Source of the DNA: Ceratodon purpureus
Lineage: Eukaryota > Streptophyta > Bryopsida > Pseudoditrichales > Ditrichaceae
Reading direction: 5' to 3'
DNA length: 64,000 nucleotides
NCBI GenBank assembly: GCA_014871385.1
Contig: CM026424.1
Location: forward strand, 15,652,892 to 15,716,891
Shown here: in pieces, positions 36,067-48,612 of the stretch
Layout: each line of letters begins with the position of its first letter
Numbering within the stretch: position 1 is the stretch's first letter
Translations under genes and position numbers: made by a program
The notes under the pieces: model-generated
What the model saw: only the letters and a program-made list of their open reading frames with translations
What the model was told of the DNA's origin: nothing
The model's database searches: none

Positions 36067-37055
36067 AGAGATAGAAACCGGGTAGTTACTGATGCATTTA
36101 CCTGTCATATTTATGAATTTGTGCAGTGCCGAAGGTGGATGGTAGGGATTTATCCCCTGACTTGTGTAGCGATAAACCCTGCTGCCAATGCTCAAAAATG
36201 GGAACGCAACTCCACAAAGTAATATAGTGAAGAAACACTGTTTCAACATCAGATCTCAAGACGGTTTTCTCCAAAGTATGCTGGATTGGAATTTGGAATG
36301 CAACCAGATTCCTGAGTTCGCTTGTGCCAAAGAAGACCCAAAGAAACAGCTGCGCCCTTCAATATTCGGATCCACTATCAATGGCCGTTTCCATGAACAC
36401 CATGAAACTCTGCTGCAAAATGTCATGCTCAGTGCTCTGCAAAGCGGGATTTTGACGCAATTGCACTAAGAAGTTCGCTTGGCTTATGCGAGGTTGATAT
36501 CACTGTTCATCAAAGGCACACTTGATGCAGAAAACTTTGAGTCACGCTGGTCTTTAATCTAGAGTTGCTCTCTCTACTTATGTTTCTCACAAAATCTTTT
36601 CCGAATTCCGTGTCGGCGTCTGTGTTCAACTGTATGTTCAATCTTTCAGGGATTTCTTTGAGATTGGCATAGTTTCCTTGTGATCGGGTAAAAGGGTCAT
36701 TAAGGGAGGTCATTTCTCACTCAACTGAAGCTGCTTAGTGGAACTCCACCCCAACTTCATACTTGGATCGTGTTGTGTTCCCCTCTTGCATGATGGCATG
36801 CATCACTAGTTGCAAATCCTCGTTCTATGAAGATTTTGAATATAACCATATCAAATTCGTTTTAAGTGTGGATGTAAGTTTTTGCAAGTTTTGAAAAATA
36901 TAAATCTTTGGATTTGTGAAAACAGAATTCCAACACTCTAATAGACAAAGACATTAGTCATTTACATTCTTTTTAATTTGAAGTACAATTAACTTTTTTG
37001 TGTTTCATGTTGATATTTGATGATGTTGTTTTGAATGTCTTTTTCATGACTACTG
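36067..37055 (+). repeat. Second copy of the DUF674 downstream flank
   Basis: Closely matches 29605-30900, without the MITE at 30290-30556 and with a shorter middle section near 36900-36945. It begins right at the end of the CACTAG-ended element at 36066, so the junction is a rearrangement point. There is no DUF674 coding sequence here. Confidence 0.75.
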
Positions 37056-37377
37056 TATTTTTTGAGTAATATGTGACAGTAAAAATTGATTAAAAATAAT
37101 GGCTTTTAATGGATTTATAAGTATTCTTTTGGAGAAAACTATTCTTTTGTGTAAATCAACAAATCAGTTCATCAATTGTTTCAATCAGGGTAAAATATAG
37201 TTCATTGGATTATGAAAATACACTCATTTTCAGGAGGTAACACACAAACTATGATAAAAAAAACATATCCCTACAAATTCAAAATTTTAATCAAATCTTA
37301 TGTACAACATTAGGTTAAAAACTAAACTCAAGGTGAAATATAATCTACATGAAAATTAAACTCAAGATGATTTGTCT

Positions 37378-38670
37378 CAGGAAATATCACAAAGGCACAC
37401 TGCTGCAAATAAAGTCCTGGAGAGAAGGGCGTACATGATGGAATGCTTGTACGAAGCCCGTAGAAGTTCCAAAAAGCGCTCTCGGTCAATCGCCTGAATC
37501 CGAAGTGCAGACAGACAAGACGATGCCACTACCAGCATCAGATATCAACCGGTTCCTTCGCTATTTGGTAGCACAATTTAGAAACATCACCTCTCAACTA
37601 ACACGACGAATAACTTACATAGCAAGGGAGATAGAAATGCACCTTAACACACAGACTAGCTAAACCTCATCCTACATCCTAAATCGAGAAGACGAACGGA
37701 AGATCCTCCTTACACAATGACACAGCGCCACTCAAGCGCAAAGGCAGAACATCGCATGTCACAAACAAGAGAGAAATCTCACCAAACGCTAGTACTAGAA
37801 TCGGAATGCAGACAGACAGAATCTCCTGGCCACTTCCGAAATTCACCAATTGCTACGCCGGTACCAGCAGAATCAACCAAAATGATTACCTCAATCACGC
37901 ACAAAAGGCTGCACCAAAGCAAGTTTGAAATCCACCGCAATACAAAGGGAAGACAACCGAACGCGAACGATCATGACAAACCACTCGAATGCAAGGACTG
38001 AAGCACGCACGTCGCAATGCGAGGAAACATGAACGCTAATTGCACATAAAATAGAGTGCCATTGAGTGCAGAGACAGAACTTCGGCAGCGCAGGAGCTGG
38101 TGACTGAAATCAGAAGCCGGGAAGGATGCTTATCAAGCGCCGATCGCTCGATGGAGCCACAGAGAGCAGCAGGAATTGCGTCGCACTAAACAGCAAAGCT
38201 TCATTTCTCCCAACTTTTCCCCCAAAAGATTTAGAATCTCGAGAGTGTGAGTGTAGATGCATGAGTGTGAGTGTACATGCATCTACACTCACACTCTCAT
38301 ACTCTCATATCTCTCTAACAATGTAAATAAAAATCTTTGAAAACATTTATAGAATTCTTGGATTGTTTTTCTTTTTTATGTTTATAGTATTGGAAATCAA
38401 AAACAAGAAGTACAATTTTTTTTTCTTTCTAACTTTCTTATATCTAAATATATATATCGTTTCTTTTGACATTGTATGAGTGAATTTCTTTTTAAATTAG
38501 TTTTTGTTTGACAAAATAAAATTCATTCTTTATGTTTTCAGCTTCATACTATCTCAAATCTAGAAAATCTACTTTCTGCATTTTTAACATACCAAAAAGA
38601 GTAAGAAAATATGTCGGAACACCATGGCATGCCCACCACCTGGAACACAAATCATTGTTATTTTTGAACA
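37378..38670 (-). repeat. Copy B of the DMC1-upstream block
   Basis: The reverse complement of this block matches 61735 down to 60038 immediately upstream of DMC1. The best-preserved part is AAAGGCACACTGCTGCAAAT through CAAAAAGCGCTCTCGG. It is continuous with the CACTAG-ended element and then with 39422-39622, which also matches beyond the element in copy C. Compared with A and C it lacks the CAGACGCCCTCGCCTGG part. Confidence 0.78.
38240..38305. repeat. Inverted repeat built on GTGTAGATGCAT
   Basis: GAGTGTGAGTGTAGATGCAT and ATGCATCTACACTCACACTC face each other around a short spacer. It is local to copy B and probably arose from the GAGTGT-rich leader seen in the other copies. Confidence 0.6.
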
Positions 38671-39421
38671 CTCTAGTAGAAACACCGTTCAACTACATCA
38701 AAAATCTAAAATTTCTATCAACTAACTAGGTCACTATACTAAATTTAAAAATCTAGTACAGTGATCGGGGTGATGATGTAGTAGCGTTCGATGTCAAAGA
38801 TGAGGACAAGACTTTGCCAAGTCTGGGGTTTAGAAAGTTACCTCCGCACCAATGGCGGTGTTTTATTTACCCAAGTAGGGCCCATGCGGATATGCAGAAG
38901 TCCATTGTTTGTCAGGTGAATGTCCACTTGCAGAAGTCCCATAAGCATTGTGCCTCCCATTACACTCCTACAGTATATAAACTTCAACTCTCTATCCTCT
39001 CCTTACACAGTCACATTCTCCCCACAAAGTGATCTCCACACACTCTGGGATGAGAATCTCGTAGATTTTTGCATTGCTTGGAAAGTTTTTTCTGCATTTT
39101 CCTTTTGACTGCACAATGTCAACATTGTACAGTTACTAGGAAATTGCAAAAAAAACTTCCATGCAAAACATTATTCTGACCTATGTGGAACCAAGCAAAA
39201 TCAGTTTGTTAATGGGACCAGAGGATGCAAAAAGAATCCATTTAGAATGCAAAAAGAGTCCATTTGAAGTATCTAAAATAGTCCATTTGAAGTATCTAAA
39301 ATAGGCCTGTCAAGTGACCAATCACACCAAACAGCATTATCTCTACACCAACATTCACCACCCAAAACTAACTCATTTTTATTGTTAATTTCGGTATACT
39401 TGGGATACATTTCTACTAGTG
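38671..39421 (+). mobile_element. CACTAG-ended non-autonomous element, complete copy
   Basis: It starts CTCTAGTAGAAAC (first bases altered from CACTA) and ends TTTCTACTAGTG, with ACA on both flanks (38668-38670 and 39422-39424). The 751-bp interior contains a conserved block with TATATAA at 38974-38980 followed by a CT-rich stretch and, 90 bp on, GCTTGGAAAG, where other copies have GCTTGGTAAG. This looks like a promoter, leader and splice donor. No protein is encoded. Confidence 0.8.
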
Positions 39422-39622
39422 ACATTTAAAGTTTGATTTTCAAAATTTGAATTTCTTGATTTTTACCTTTTAATAAAAATATCACATATAATGACCTCAA
39501 ATGGCTCTTAACAAAGGTCTTAAAAAAACAATTTATTCTTTTTTTGTCTATTTTTCATCATAATTTTCTGATTTGTTTTTTTTGTTTATTTTAGAATTAT
39601 TTTTGGACAAACCTGCTTTCAA

Positions 39623-40314
39623 AGTTTCACCTTAGGTGTAGTTTTCTTTGTGGAATGGCAAGGAAGCATTGTCTCTTTGTACACAACCCATTATAAAACT
39701 ATGAAGATATACGGACTCACGGTTATAGGTGATGTATGTATCTACTATATATTTGTATAATATAACTATGAAGCTAACAATCAAGATTGAAATTGCAGTT
39801 GAAACAAGGATTAGGAGTAAGACAATACATGACTAACAATGAGATGAATATCGCCAATCTCAATTAGCCACTTTGAGAGCTGATCCTTCAAGATTAGTTA
39901 ACGTTTCACAACAGAGCCCATAAGCATGTCACCTGAAGCATCATGATCCATAGCTAACACCAACCACAAAAGAGAATAACGCTTCAACCATAGTCACTAC
40001 CTTCATGTCTGTCTACTGTTGTGATCTAACTTACTCAGAGCTTCTGTCAATCCAACATTATTACCGTGACTGGAAGTTACAACTTGCCACCACTCTCCAA
40101 AAGCCTTGCATGGTTCAATCAACAGCAGCGACCTAAAAGACGTGAAAATATCGAAAAAATACAAGAAACCAAAATCACAAAAATCAAAAAAAAAATTTTA
40201 AAAAAATTTTAAAATAAATAAATAAATAAATAAAATCAGAAGAATGCATAAAGTAGTCAGTTTTGAGAATGAGACGAGATTTTGAGACGCTGAATCAAGC
40301 GCAAAATTTCATAT
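39623..40314. other. Intergenic DNA and 3' region of the WDR44-like gene
   Basis: No feature beyond A-rich simple sequence (AAATAAATAAAT near 40210-40235). The part nearest 40314 presumably holds the 3' UTR of the minus-strand WD40 gene. Confidence 0.5.
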
Positions 40315-43300
40315 TCAAAGTCGGACAGGGAAGCCATAATTTTGAAATGTGGTTATTTCGCCTCCCAAACCTGCAGTAACGATAACTAATCCCCAAGCAG
40401 GGGAGACAGTGACCAAGTCTACGGGAGGAGTTGCCTCTCCACTGTGAGCAGTAGTCGTGTTGTTGCTGCAGATGGAGGCTGAGTGCGGCAGATTGGGCCC
40501 AGTAGACAAGCCACTGTTGAAAGAGCCAAGCTTTTCTTCGGGCCAAGTAGCAGATCCTTTGGGTCCACACTCAGGGAAGAAGCTTGATCGACGATGTAAA
40601 TGGGGAGGAGAATCACAGGGTGATTGGAGGGAGCCTTTGGAACTAATATCTACTTGAGGTGATGCATCGAGCTGATGATGACCATGTTTTCCAACCTCAA
40701 CTTGTTTTGTTGAGGTGAGTTCGTCAGCCACGGCAACGCTGTTCTTTCTGCCTGACCCAAAGATCCCAAGTGGGGATCTTCCTAAGCAATAAGAAGGGCA
40801 TTTGGAGTGCTCCTCGGAGCCCTTTGATGCAACCACCACGGTTTCTTCATGTGGTGGAGATGTTTCTGAATCGTTTGTGCCGCGTACACTTCCGAGAGGT
40901 TCGTAAGCTGAACGTGAGCTGTTGAGGCGGGTTGAAGATTCTGGCCAGGTGATCGCTACAGATACGTGGCGTGATGTGAACTCCTCGCAGGAGAGTTGCT
41001 TGTCTCTTCGATAGATGTACGTTTTGTTTGAAACGTCCCTGTTGGTGGAATTCCATACGAGAACCCGGGAGTCTTCGCTCGCGCTGATGATGAAGTCTCC
41101 GTTCGGGGAAAAGGACGACGAGATCTGGCTCTTCACGTTTCGTAAACCTGGAATGGAGAGAGTTCGGAGATAAAGATAAGTTGAATGAATCAATTCCGTT
41201 GTGAAAATACTTACAAAAAAACATCAATTCTCTAGTACGGTTTAAGAGAGAAAAGTTTCCAAATCCGAAGATGCGAACCAAATGAGACAGATGCGAAGTA
41301 CCTTTGTATTTAGCAACTAAATCCAGGCCGTCATATACACGAACACGAGAGTCATTGGATGTGACGAGGACTTTCTGTGGGTCCCCGGGCATATACTGCA
41401 TACAAACAGTTATTCATATTAGGTGCAACTCAAAGAGACTACTGAACACTTCATAGTAACAATGCTATTGACAAGATTGATAGGTGAATCATAGCCGCTC
41501 ATGCTGCCGACGACTGAAAAACACATCCAAACAACACAAGCATGCACATATTTGAGATTTGTACCCATCATACTCACATGTAATCCAGTGATCTTCTTGC
41601 CTCGCGCCTTTTTGTTCTCGTCGCGAACATCTATGTGAGCTTCCAACTGAAGCTTGTTTCCTGGAATATTATTGAATGCATACTCTAAATTAGTTAAAAG
41701 AAAAAGCGAAGGCTGCTACAAAATAAATCCTGCACTACTGATGAGATCACTACTAACAGGTATTGTAACCTTCAGAAACATGCACTAACCTGATGCATTG
41801 TAGAAGCGACAAGTCCCTTTGTAAGAACCAACAATCGCTCTCTGAAATTCAACACCATTAAAAGCTGTTAATCTCTCACTAAATGAGGTAAACATAAAGC
41901 ATTAAGTCATTACAGACGTTACAACAAGGTTTCATGTAAAAAAGAAAGAATGATTAAGGTACCTTTCCATCCGGAGTGTAGGATACAGCTGTGACCATCT
42001 CCTGCAGATCACTCCAGTCGACTACATGATGATCAGGAATGCTCCAGATCCGCACTTTGTCATCAAGAGACCCGCTAAGAAAGTAGCGATCGTCAATGGG
42101 ATTGAATTGTGCACAAGTAACTGTCATCCAGTACACAAGCGACCCACAAAATGTCATTAAGGACGTTCAGTGCAAACAAGGAACAAACAACCGACATATA
42201 TTCATTCCAGCACAAATACGAATCTCCTGAACAACGTTGTAGATGATTCTGCTCTGGATAATTTACTCAATGAACAAAATTTAATCCCCAAATCAACTGC
42301 TCCGGAAGTTGATAATAGTATCCATTCTATTCGGTTGATTCTAAAACAGTAAAAATTGGTAAACAGAGACCACTTCCTCTAAACAAAAGAGTGAAATAAT
42401 ACGTCGTATAGGAACATTACCATAATCATTGTGAGGGAATATTCGAAGGCATTCGTCATATGAAATGTGCCACAAACGTACTGTTTTGTCCATTGACGAA
42501 GACAAAAGAAACTGACATACAAACCCACATAGTGCATGTTAAAAGCTTGTCACACTCATAATTTACATTCACGAATACAACTGGTTAAGGACGGACACAA
42601 CATTGTAAGAAGAAGGTCGTTTCGTAAAAGCAAATCGAATTCCCTGTAGAGACATACCTGACTTCGAGACCATGACAAGTCCAGTATGTCCTCTGTGTGA
42701 CCCCGGAAAGAGCACATAGGCTTCTCAGACAGCCAGAAGAGCTTCGGAACTGGGCCCTTGTTCTGGTTGCTAGATTTCTGCTTTCGAGGCGTTCCTTTTC
42801 CACTCTTAGTACTGCCTTCTTTGTCGACCTTGGCCATACTTCTATCTTGCCCTCCCTTGACACTTCCATCATTATCACATTTGAAACTACCTTCTCTGCG
42901 TTCCAACTCTCCTTCACCCTTCTCCGAGCCACCCCAATGATCTGAAACCAAAAGTTTCGGAACAATAAAGATGTCAGATTAACTTCCGTTTGTCATGATC
43001 TCAATATTAATATCCTGGTATTATCTACTTTGTATCTTGTAAAGAGGATGCAAATTTATCAATCTTCGCTGCGATGACTTTCTTAGTTCGTATCATCTGC
43101 GAAGCAATATGGTCGATTCATATCCAAATGGAAAAATGCAAGCAGCAGGCCTACCTGAATCTGCCATCAATGGGTGATCGACAACCTCCCAGACATGAAC
43201 GACCCGATCTTGTCCAGCGCTGGCAAGGTAGCGCCCGTCAGTACTAAATTTCATAGTCCATATTGCACCTTGGTGAGCTATTATTTCTTGGCTCAAGTGA

Positions 43301-45025
43301 AGATCAGAAAGATCCCTGGAACTTTTCTGCCGCAGCTTTACTTTCACCTTCTGCGGTTTTCTCCAAAAGGAGGAATCGACGCCATCTGTTGAGAATAGCC
43401 CAGAAATCGAACCGCGTTTAATGAACTCATTTCTATCCAGACCTGCGAATGAGCTGTCCCTCTTCGGTGACCCGTCCCCGGAGAGACTTCCCACTACCGA
43501 AGATGCATCTGTGTCATCAAGACTGTCATAAGTTGCAACACTACGTGCACTTCCACCTTTGGCCAATCCATCCTTGGAACTTGTCTTCAACGCACCCCTT
43601 AGTCTCTTCAACCAGCTTTTCCTTTTCGTTACAAATGAAGATTTGCCATCAGTTTTTGGCTCGGGTTTCTTCATGCTGACCTGGCTATCCGCAAACCGTT
43701 CTCGCCTGTGGAGCTCTTGTGTAACTGGAGAAAATAGGCCTAGAGTTTTCTCAAACTCTGCCATCGTCAGGTCCTTCCCTGTAGCAACCTCTCGAAGCAG
43801 ATTCAACGATCCATCCCTGTTGAATCTTTTCATCAAAAATTCCTTCCCACTATCCAAATCACGAATCTTCAGACGCTCCTCCATAATATTCTCATCTACA
43901 TTCTTGACATCAGGGCTGCCAGGATCGGATCCGCAATCCGTGTCGAAAGATTGAAATAGCTTATCCTGGGAACTGGATGCTCGGTGCTGGTTTCCTAATT
44001 CAACTCGTGACCCATCCTCCAACGAAGAAGAGCTATCGCTATCCATTTTTTTATGCATGTTGCCCTGGATTGAAAGAAACTCAGCTCTCTCCCCACAGCC
44101 TTCGTGCAAGTTGTAAATACAATCACTACCAACAGAATCGACACAATCACATACTTTCTGGCCTGGAGATCTGGTGAACCTGGCACCCGCAGATTTGGAA
44201 CCTGATTCGCTATTCCCTTCCTCTGCATTAGTACTACATTTTTCTGGAGACTTATCCTCATGATCAACATGTGAAATGTTATCTTGCACTGGACCATTAT
44301 CAGAATCTGATTTGCAAACATTCTCTGTAGGCGATGATTTTGAAGCCCCCTCTACAGTTGTTCCTGGATTTTCAAATTGTACACCCTCCACATGTGCACA
44401 GCCTTGAGCCAACGCACCCTTCCGCTCACCCCCACACTTATCACATGTAGGATTCACCTGCATCCATAAAATGGTAGACGTCAAGAGACTTCGGACTATA
44501 AGCAGTCTATCCAAGTTTTCAAGTTGCTCACAATGAGTAAGCCCCTCTTCGAACAGACACTCATCGTCAGATAGCAGCAATGTGGCTGAACCCAGTTACA
44601 TACTGGAGAAGATGCAGAGGAGTGCTTACATGCTCATCTACACGGGATCCTGCAAAAGGCTCTTCATTCGAATTACGCAATTTCTTGGAGGCCGTCTCAC
44701 CAGTCGAAGAGACCCCGGCCGGAAGAGTAGCAACGTGGGCATATCCATGCTCATCTCGTGAGCTTTTCAACCCCTTCTCCCTGAAGAACCGCTGCCTCCG
44801 CTCATTGATGCTACTAGGGTCATCCTTCCAGACAGAAAATTTGGATTCGAAAGCGGAGGGCGACCAGACGGGTGGACGACTAACGCCGGTCACAGGAGCA
44901 ACTCTCGTAGAACGCATTCTATTGTCATGGCCACTTCCTTCGTCCGCACTGTCCGAGCCTGATGTGGAGGTGATGTCCTCGAAAGTCTCGTGAAACTCAT
45001 CATCCGACACAAACTCCTCTCCCAT
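40315..45025 (-). CDS. WD40-repeat protein, plant WDR44-like
   Basis: Nine exons on the minus strand: 45025-44630, 44457-43155, 42941-42658, 42511-42421, 42120-41963, 41841-41790, 41660-41578, 41395-41302, 41147-40315. They total 3294 nt (1097 aa) with all phases consistent. The acidic N terminus carries [19 protein letters not shown], a signature of the plant WDR44-like family. [12 protein letters not shown] and [15 protein letters not shown] (about residue 360-400) are also family-typical. A seven-blade propeller follows from about residue 525: [89 protein letters not shown] and [21 protein letters not shown] long Ser-rich insert precedes the last short blade ([21 protein letters not shown]). 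Animal WDR44 binds RAB11; the plant proteins' partners are not firmly known to me. Exons 7-8 are duplicated at 31625-31981. Confidence 0.93.
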
Positions 45026-46088
45026 ACTTCTTCACAGGCCTTCAAATGCCCCTACACCTACAGATGTCGTCGCAGATGAACCATCATCCTGCTCTCCCGT
45101 CACCCAGACTCCACAGATTCCCACCTCTACAGCAATTGTAAACCGCACCATGAAGCCAGCACCCACTTCAATTGATCGGGCAAACCCTCCGCCACACTTC
45201 TCCCGACGCTCTCGATTCACGCCCATCCAACACACCAATGGCAAATCACCGAGAGCATGGCATAGGGCATGCCACTGTCAGATGAAACCGTGGTAGATCC
45301 GAGAGGCTAAGCGAAAGCCCCATCCAGATGCACTGACCCTAAAGGCAGCCCAAACAGGAACCCAGTTTCAGGGGACGGCCAACCTCCCATAAGGTTAAAA
45401 TGCGCAGTGTCAGTGGCGTCTGTCTCTGTCTCTCTCTCTCTGTGTATGCGTTCTCACCGAAACGTGAACCTAGTCTGGATTCACTCGGCAGCCGTTACAG
45501 AGCCTCTGGAAAGCCAATGGGAACGAAAGATGTCGCCTCCAATGTCGACAACTTCCGGTGATTCGGCAAACGCGGAAAGCTGTGCGCGAAGAGAAACAGC
45601 TTAACGCATCCATTACTCTGACCTCCACTTCCCCTCCCTCTCTGCCACGGTTGAGGTCGTCATCGTCTACCCCGAAACTCAACTACGATTCCCTCTACCC
45701 TGCCCCCAATACATACCAAACCCAAACCCACCCCCAAACACTCCTTGCAATCTCTCCTCCCCCTCCTCCTCCCTCCCTCCCTCCCAGATCTTCCACCCCC
45801 TTCACCTCCCCTCAACGCTCCACCTCTCCACCAGATCCCCCAAAACCGATACTTTGAAACAATTACGCCACTGTAGCACCAATTCACCTCGCGCCCATCC
45901 CGGATCCAGAACCATAATCCATCTCCAATTCCCTAAAACACTAACCCCACTTCCCCCAATTACCGACCAGATCTGCTACCCTCTAAAACCACTTCCCTCA
46001 CACCAAAACTGCTACTTTTTTCTTCATCATCACCACCACCACCATCATCACCACCACTAAAACCCACCCACCGTCATCACCAACAAAG
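45026..46088. other. Promoter and leader region of the WDR44-like gene, C-rich
   Basis: The first several hundred bases upstream of 45025 are more GC-rich than the surrounding intergenic DNA and should hold the promoter and 5' UTR. A TCTGTCTCTC run (about 45418-45442), C-rich tracts near 45720-45790 and CAT/CAC triplets (46025-46058) are simple repeats that make short meaningless open frames. Confidence 0.5.
46025..46058 (+). repeat. (CAY)n trinucleotide repeat
   Basis: About eleven CAT/CAC triplets in a row; it would encode poly-His in one frame but lies in no supported gene. Confidence 0.8.
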
Positions 46089-46205
46089 ATGGTTCCTCAA
46101 AAACCATCCCAAACCTTCATGGAGCTCAAAAACGCTGTGCCCAGGAATGTGGAGCTTGAGGGAGAAGACGATATGATTGAAAGTGGTGTGAGTCACTGTG
46201 CATGA
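46089..46205 (+). other. Possible small ORF or first exon, uncertain
   Basis: An ATG opens a 38-codon frame (MVPQKPSQTFMELKNAVPRN onward) downstream of a pyrimidine-rich stretch like a plant leader. A good splice donor (GTG|GTGAGT) lies near 46188. I could not find a convincing next exon and recognise no family. It could be the first exon of a gene arranged divergently to the WDR44-like gene, or chance. Confidence 0.2.
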
Positions 46206-47153
46206 GTGGAACTGGCGCAGCAGGTGAGGAACTAGGGGCGTTGCGGGGGAAGCCTGGAGCGGCCATCCAGCCCGGGCAGGAGAGGAAAGGACCTGCAGCG
46301 GCGCAGGGAAGCTCTTATGAGGGGAGCAACTCACGATGCAAAAAAAAAGGAGTTTCAGTCCAGACTCCAGGCTAGTCCAGGCTAGTAGGGTGGTGTGGAT
46401 TACGTGGTATTAATGAATATAAAATACCATTCTTCTCTTCATGACCATTGTCCATCATCGATGTTCTTGTAGTTTTTGTTTATGTTTATGTTTATTCATT
46501 CAATGCGGCTCCGAGAGTCCGCCATGGAGTCAGTCCACAATGCACAATGTGCATACTCACAGACACGGGACTGTCGACGGCGACGGCGTTGGACGGGCTT
46601 CATCCTATGGTCGCCGTCGCTGTGCGTGATCTACGGTTTTCGGTGATTCTAGATCTAGGGGTGCCGTAGATGTTGGTGGTTTAGAAGGGGCGATGGATTG
46701 GGGGGACGTGGATGGTAATAGTTGGTAATGGACGAATGTTTTGCGTTTGGATGGATGGGGTTGGGTTGGGTGGTATGATTGCGGGCAGTGGGAGACCCAC
46801 TGGCGGTGTTGGGTCACGGGCGGAACAGGGGCGCTTTCGGTCCACTTGGCAGGGGAGTGGGTGACGTGGCAGAGGGTTTCACTAATTCGTCGCTAATCGT
46901 GTTCGGTTGGTGACTGAGTTCTAACTAATTAGTCAGCTCGTGAATTGCTTGCGCAGAAGCTTAATCCGAAGGTGCGCTTGACGGCGAATGGCTCTTGGCT
47001 CCGTGTTGCGGGTGTTTGCATTCCCTGGGCTTGTCCCTTTTCTTGCACACCTGTCATTGTTTTGTTGTGCCGGAATGTTGGTTTTCTTTCCTTGTTTTGA
47101 ATTTGGGGATTATTGGGAGATGGAGTATTAGAAATTTACGTAGTTAGAAAATT

Positions 47154-47352
47154 TTCCCTCCGTCTCACTAAAAGATCTTGGTTTTCTTAATATGGCAGAT
47201 TTAAGGGCATTTCTAAATTTAAAAATAAGTTGGTCAAGATTAGAAACAATTTGGTTAAATTTAGAAATGATTTGGCCAAATTTAGAAACCACTCTTTTAT
47301 TTCGAGACATATTTTTTTACCAAACCAAGGACTTTTAGTGAAAGGGAGGGAG
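47154..47352. mobile_element. Stowaway-like MITE
   Basis: The ends CCCTCCGTCTCACTAAAAG and, inverted, CTCCCTCCCTTTCACTAAAAG pair over about 35 bp including CTTGGTTT. The right end is followed by TA. CTCCCTCCGT plus a TA target is the hallmark of Stowaway (Tc1/mariner) MITEs. The left terminal bases and TA have decayed (TTTTCCCTCC), so the left border is approximate. Confidence 0.7.
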
Positions 47353-47571
47353 TATGGTGTAAAGTTATTGTTGTCTTTTTATGGATAATTTTAAATGTGT
47401 TGTAATTCAAATATTGGTGTAAGGTAGCAACGTAGGGAAGGGTAGAATGGTTGCAGCAGTGGAAAAGTTATTCATTTTAGGTGTAAGTGGTTACTACTTG
47501 GTGTTCATTTTCGGTGTAACTGAACACCTTTTCCACTAATGTTGGAGGATGTAAGAAATATTAAACTACTA

Positions 47572-47762
47572 CAGTAGAACCTGTCTAAACTAATATTGTC
47601 TAAACTAATAACCTCTGTAATCTAATAGAAATGTCTAATAAACCTCCCTAAACTAATAAGGAGAAACCGTTGCAAAGGGGGAAAAAATAAACCGACCTCC
47701 ATTAACTAATAACCTGCCTAATCTAATGGTCCCAGCTGTATTAGTTTAGACAGGTTCTACTG
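47572..47762. mobile_element. Emigrant/pogo-like MITE
   Basis: The 191-bp element has inverted ends CAGTAGAACCTGTCTAAACT and its complement, and TA on both flanks (47570-47571 and 47763-47764). The end sequence strongly resembles the CAGTAAAACCTCTATAAATT type of plant Emigrant and Lemi1 pogo-like elements. It is non-coding. Confidence 0.85.
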
Positions 47763-48230
47763 TATTGGCGTTTATTGCTATTCACTTTCTTAGATTTTAC
47801 TTCCATTGTTTATCTTACTATACCTTGTTTAGAGGCTTATTAGGGACAAATATTTGTATGTACAAAAAACTTTTAAAATCTCGAAGTACATAAACTAATT
47901 ATAATATAATTTACACTGATAAATAATAAAATTGCCATTTCATGCCGTTTTGGATACTATGCAAAAAAGATGTTATTGAAAATGGTGAAATCTTCGTTGT
48001 TTGATGTCATAAATGTATGTAACCGCTTATTTAATAAGAATCTCGTTTTAAAATTGTTAAGCTATATTGATTTATTCTTAAACAATATTTGAAACCCCTA
48101 TGGTTTAAAATACATGTAATTAATTGTATTAAGAACCACTATTAATGTAAATGATAGTGAAATTGATGGGCACAAACATCATCTTCAATATTTAACACCA
48201 CTTAGCAATGAAATAGAGTTATTAAACACT

Positions 48231-48361
48231 CACTAGTAGAAAATGGTTTGTAATGACTTGTCCACAATGACACAAATGGTCCAAAATGACTCAAATTTGA
48301 GTCATTTTGGACCATTTGTGTCATTGTGGACGAGTCATTACGGACCATATTTCTACTAGTG
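48231..48361. mobile_element. 131-bp palindromic CACTAG-ended element
   Basis: It starts CACTAGTAGAAAATGG and is a nearly perfect palindrome to its end TTTCTACTAGTG, with ACT on both flanks (48228-48230 and 48362-48364). The centre is AAATTTGAGTC. The termini match the larger elements at 34616, 38671 and 59338, but the interior is unrelated. Fold-back elements of this shape can yield hairpin transcripts. Confidence 0.85.
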
Positions 48362-48612
48362 ACTTGGTGTGTTAACGTGAGATGGAATTTACATTAGTTG
48401 ACGTAGACATGTTATGGAGTTCAAGAGAAGTTTGTCTCAGTCAGCAATGCCATCAGGGCATCACATGGCATTTTGCGAGTAATGAATGATGGAGTAAGAG
48501 CAATTATGTACATCTTTTATAAGTTACTATTTCTTCAGTTAACTCACAAACTTTGCTCAGGGACCTTGTAGGCTTGTGATACTGAGCTCTAATCCAAGTC
48601 CTTATTCAAATA

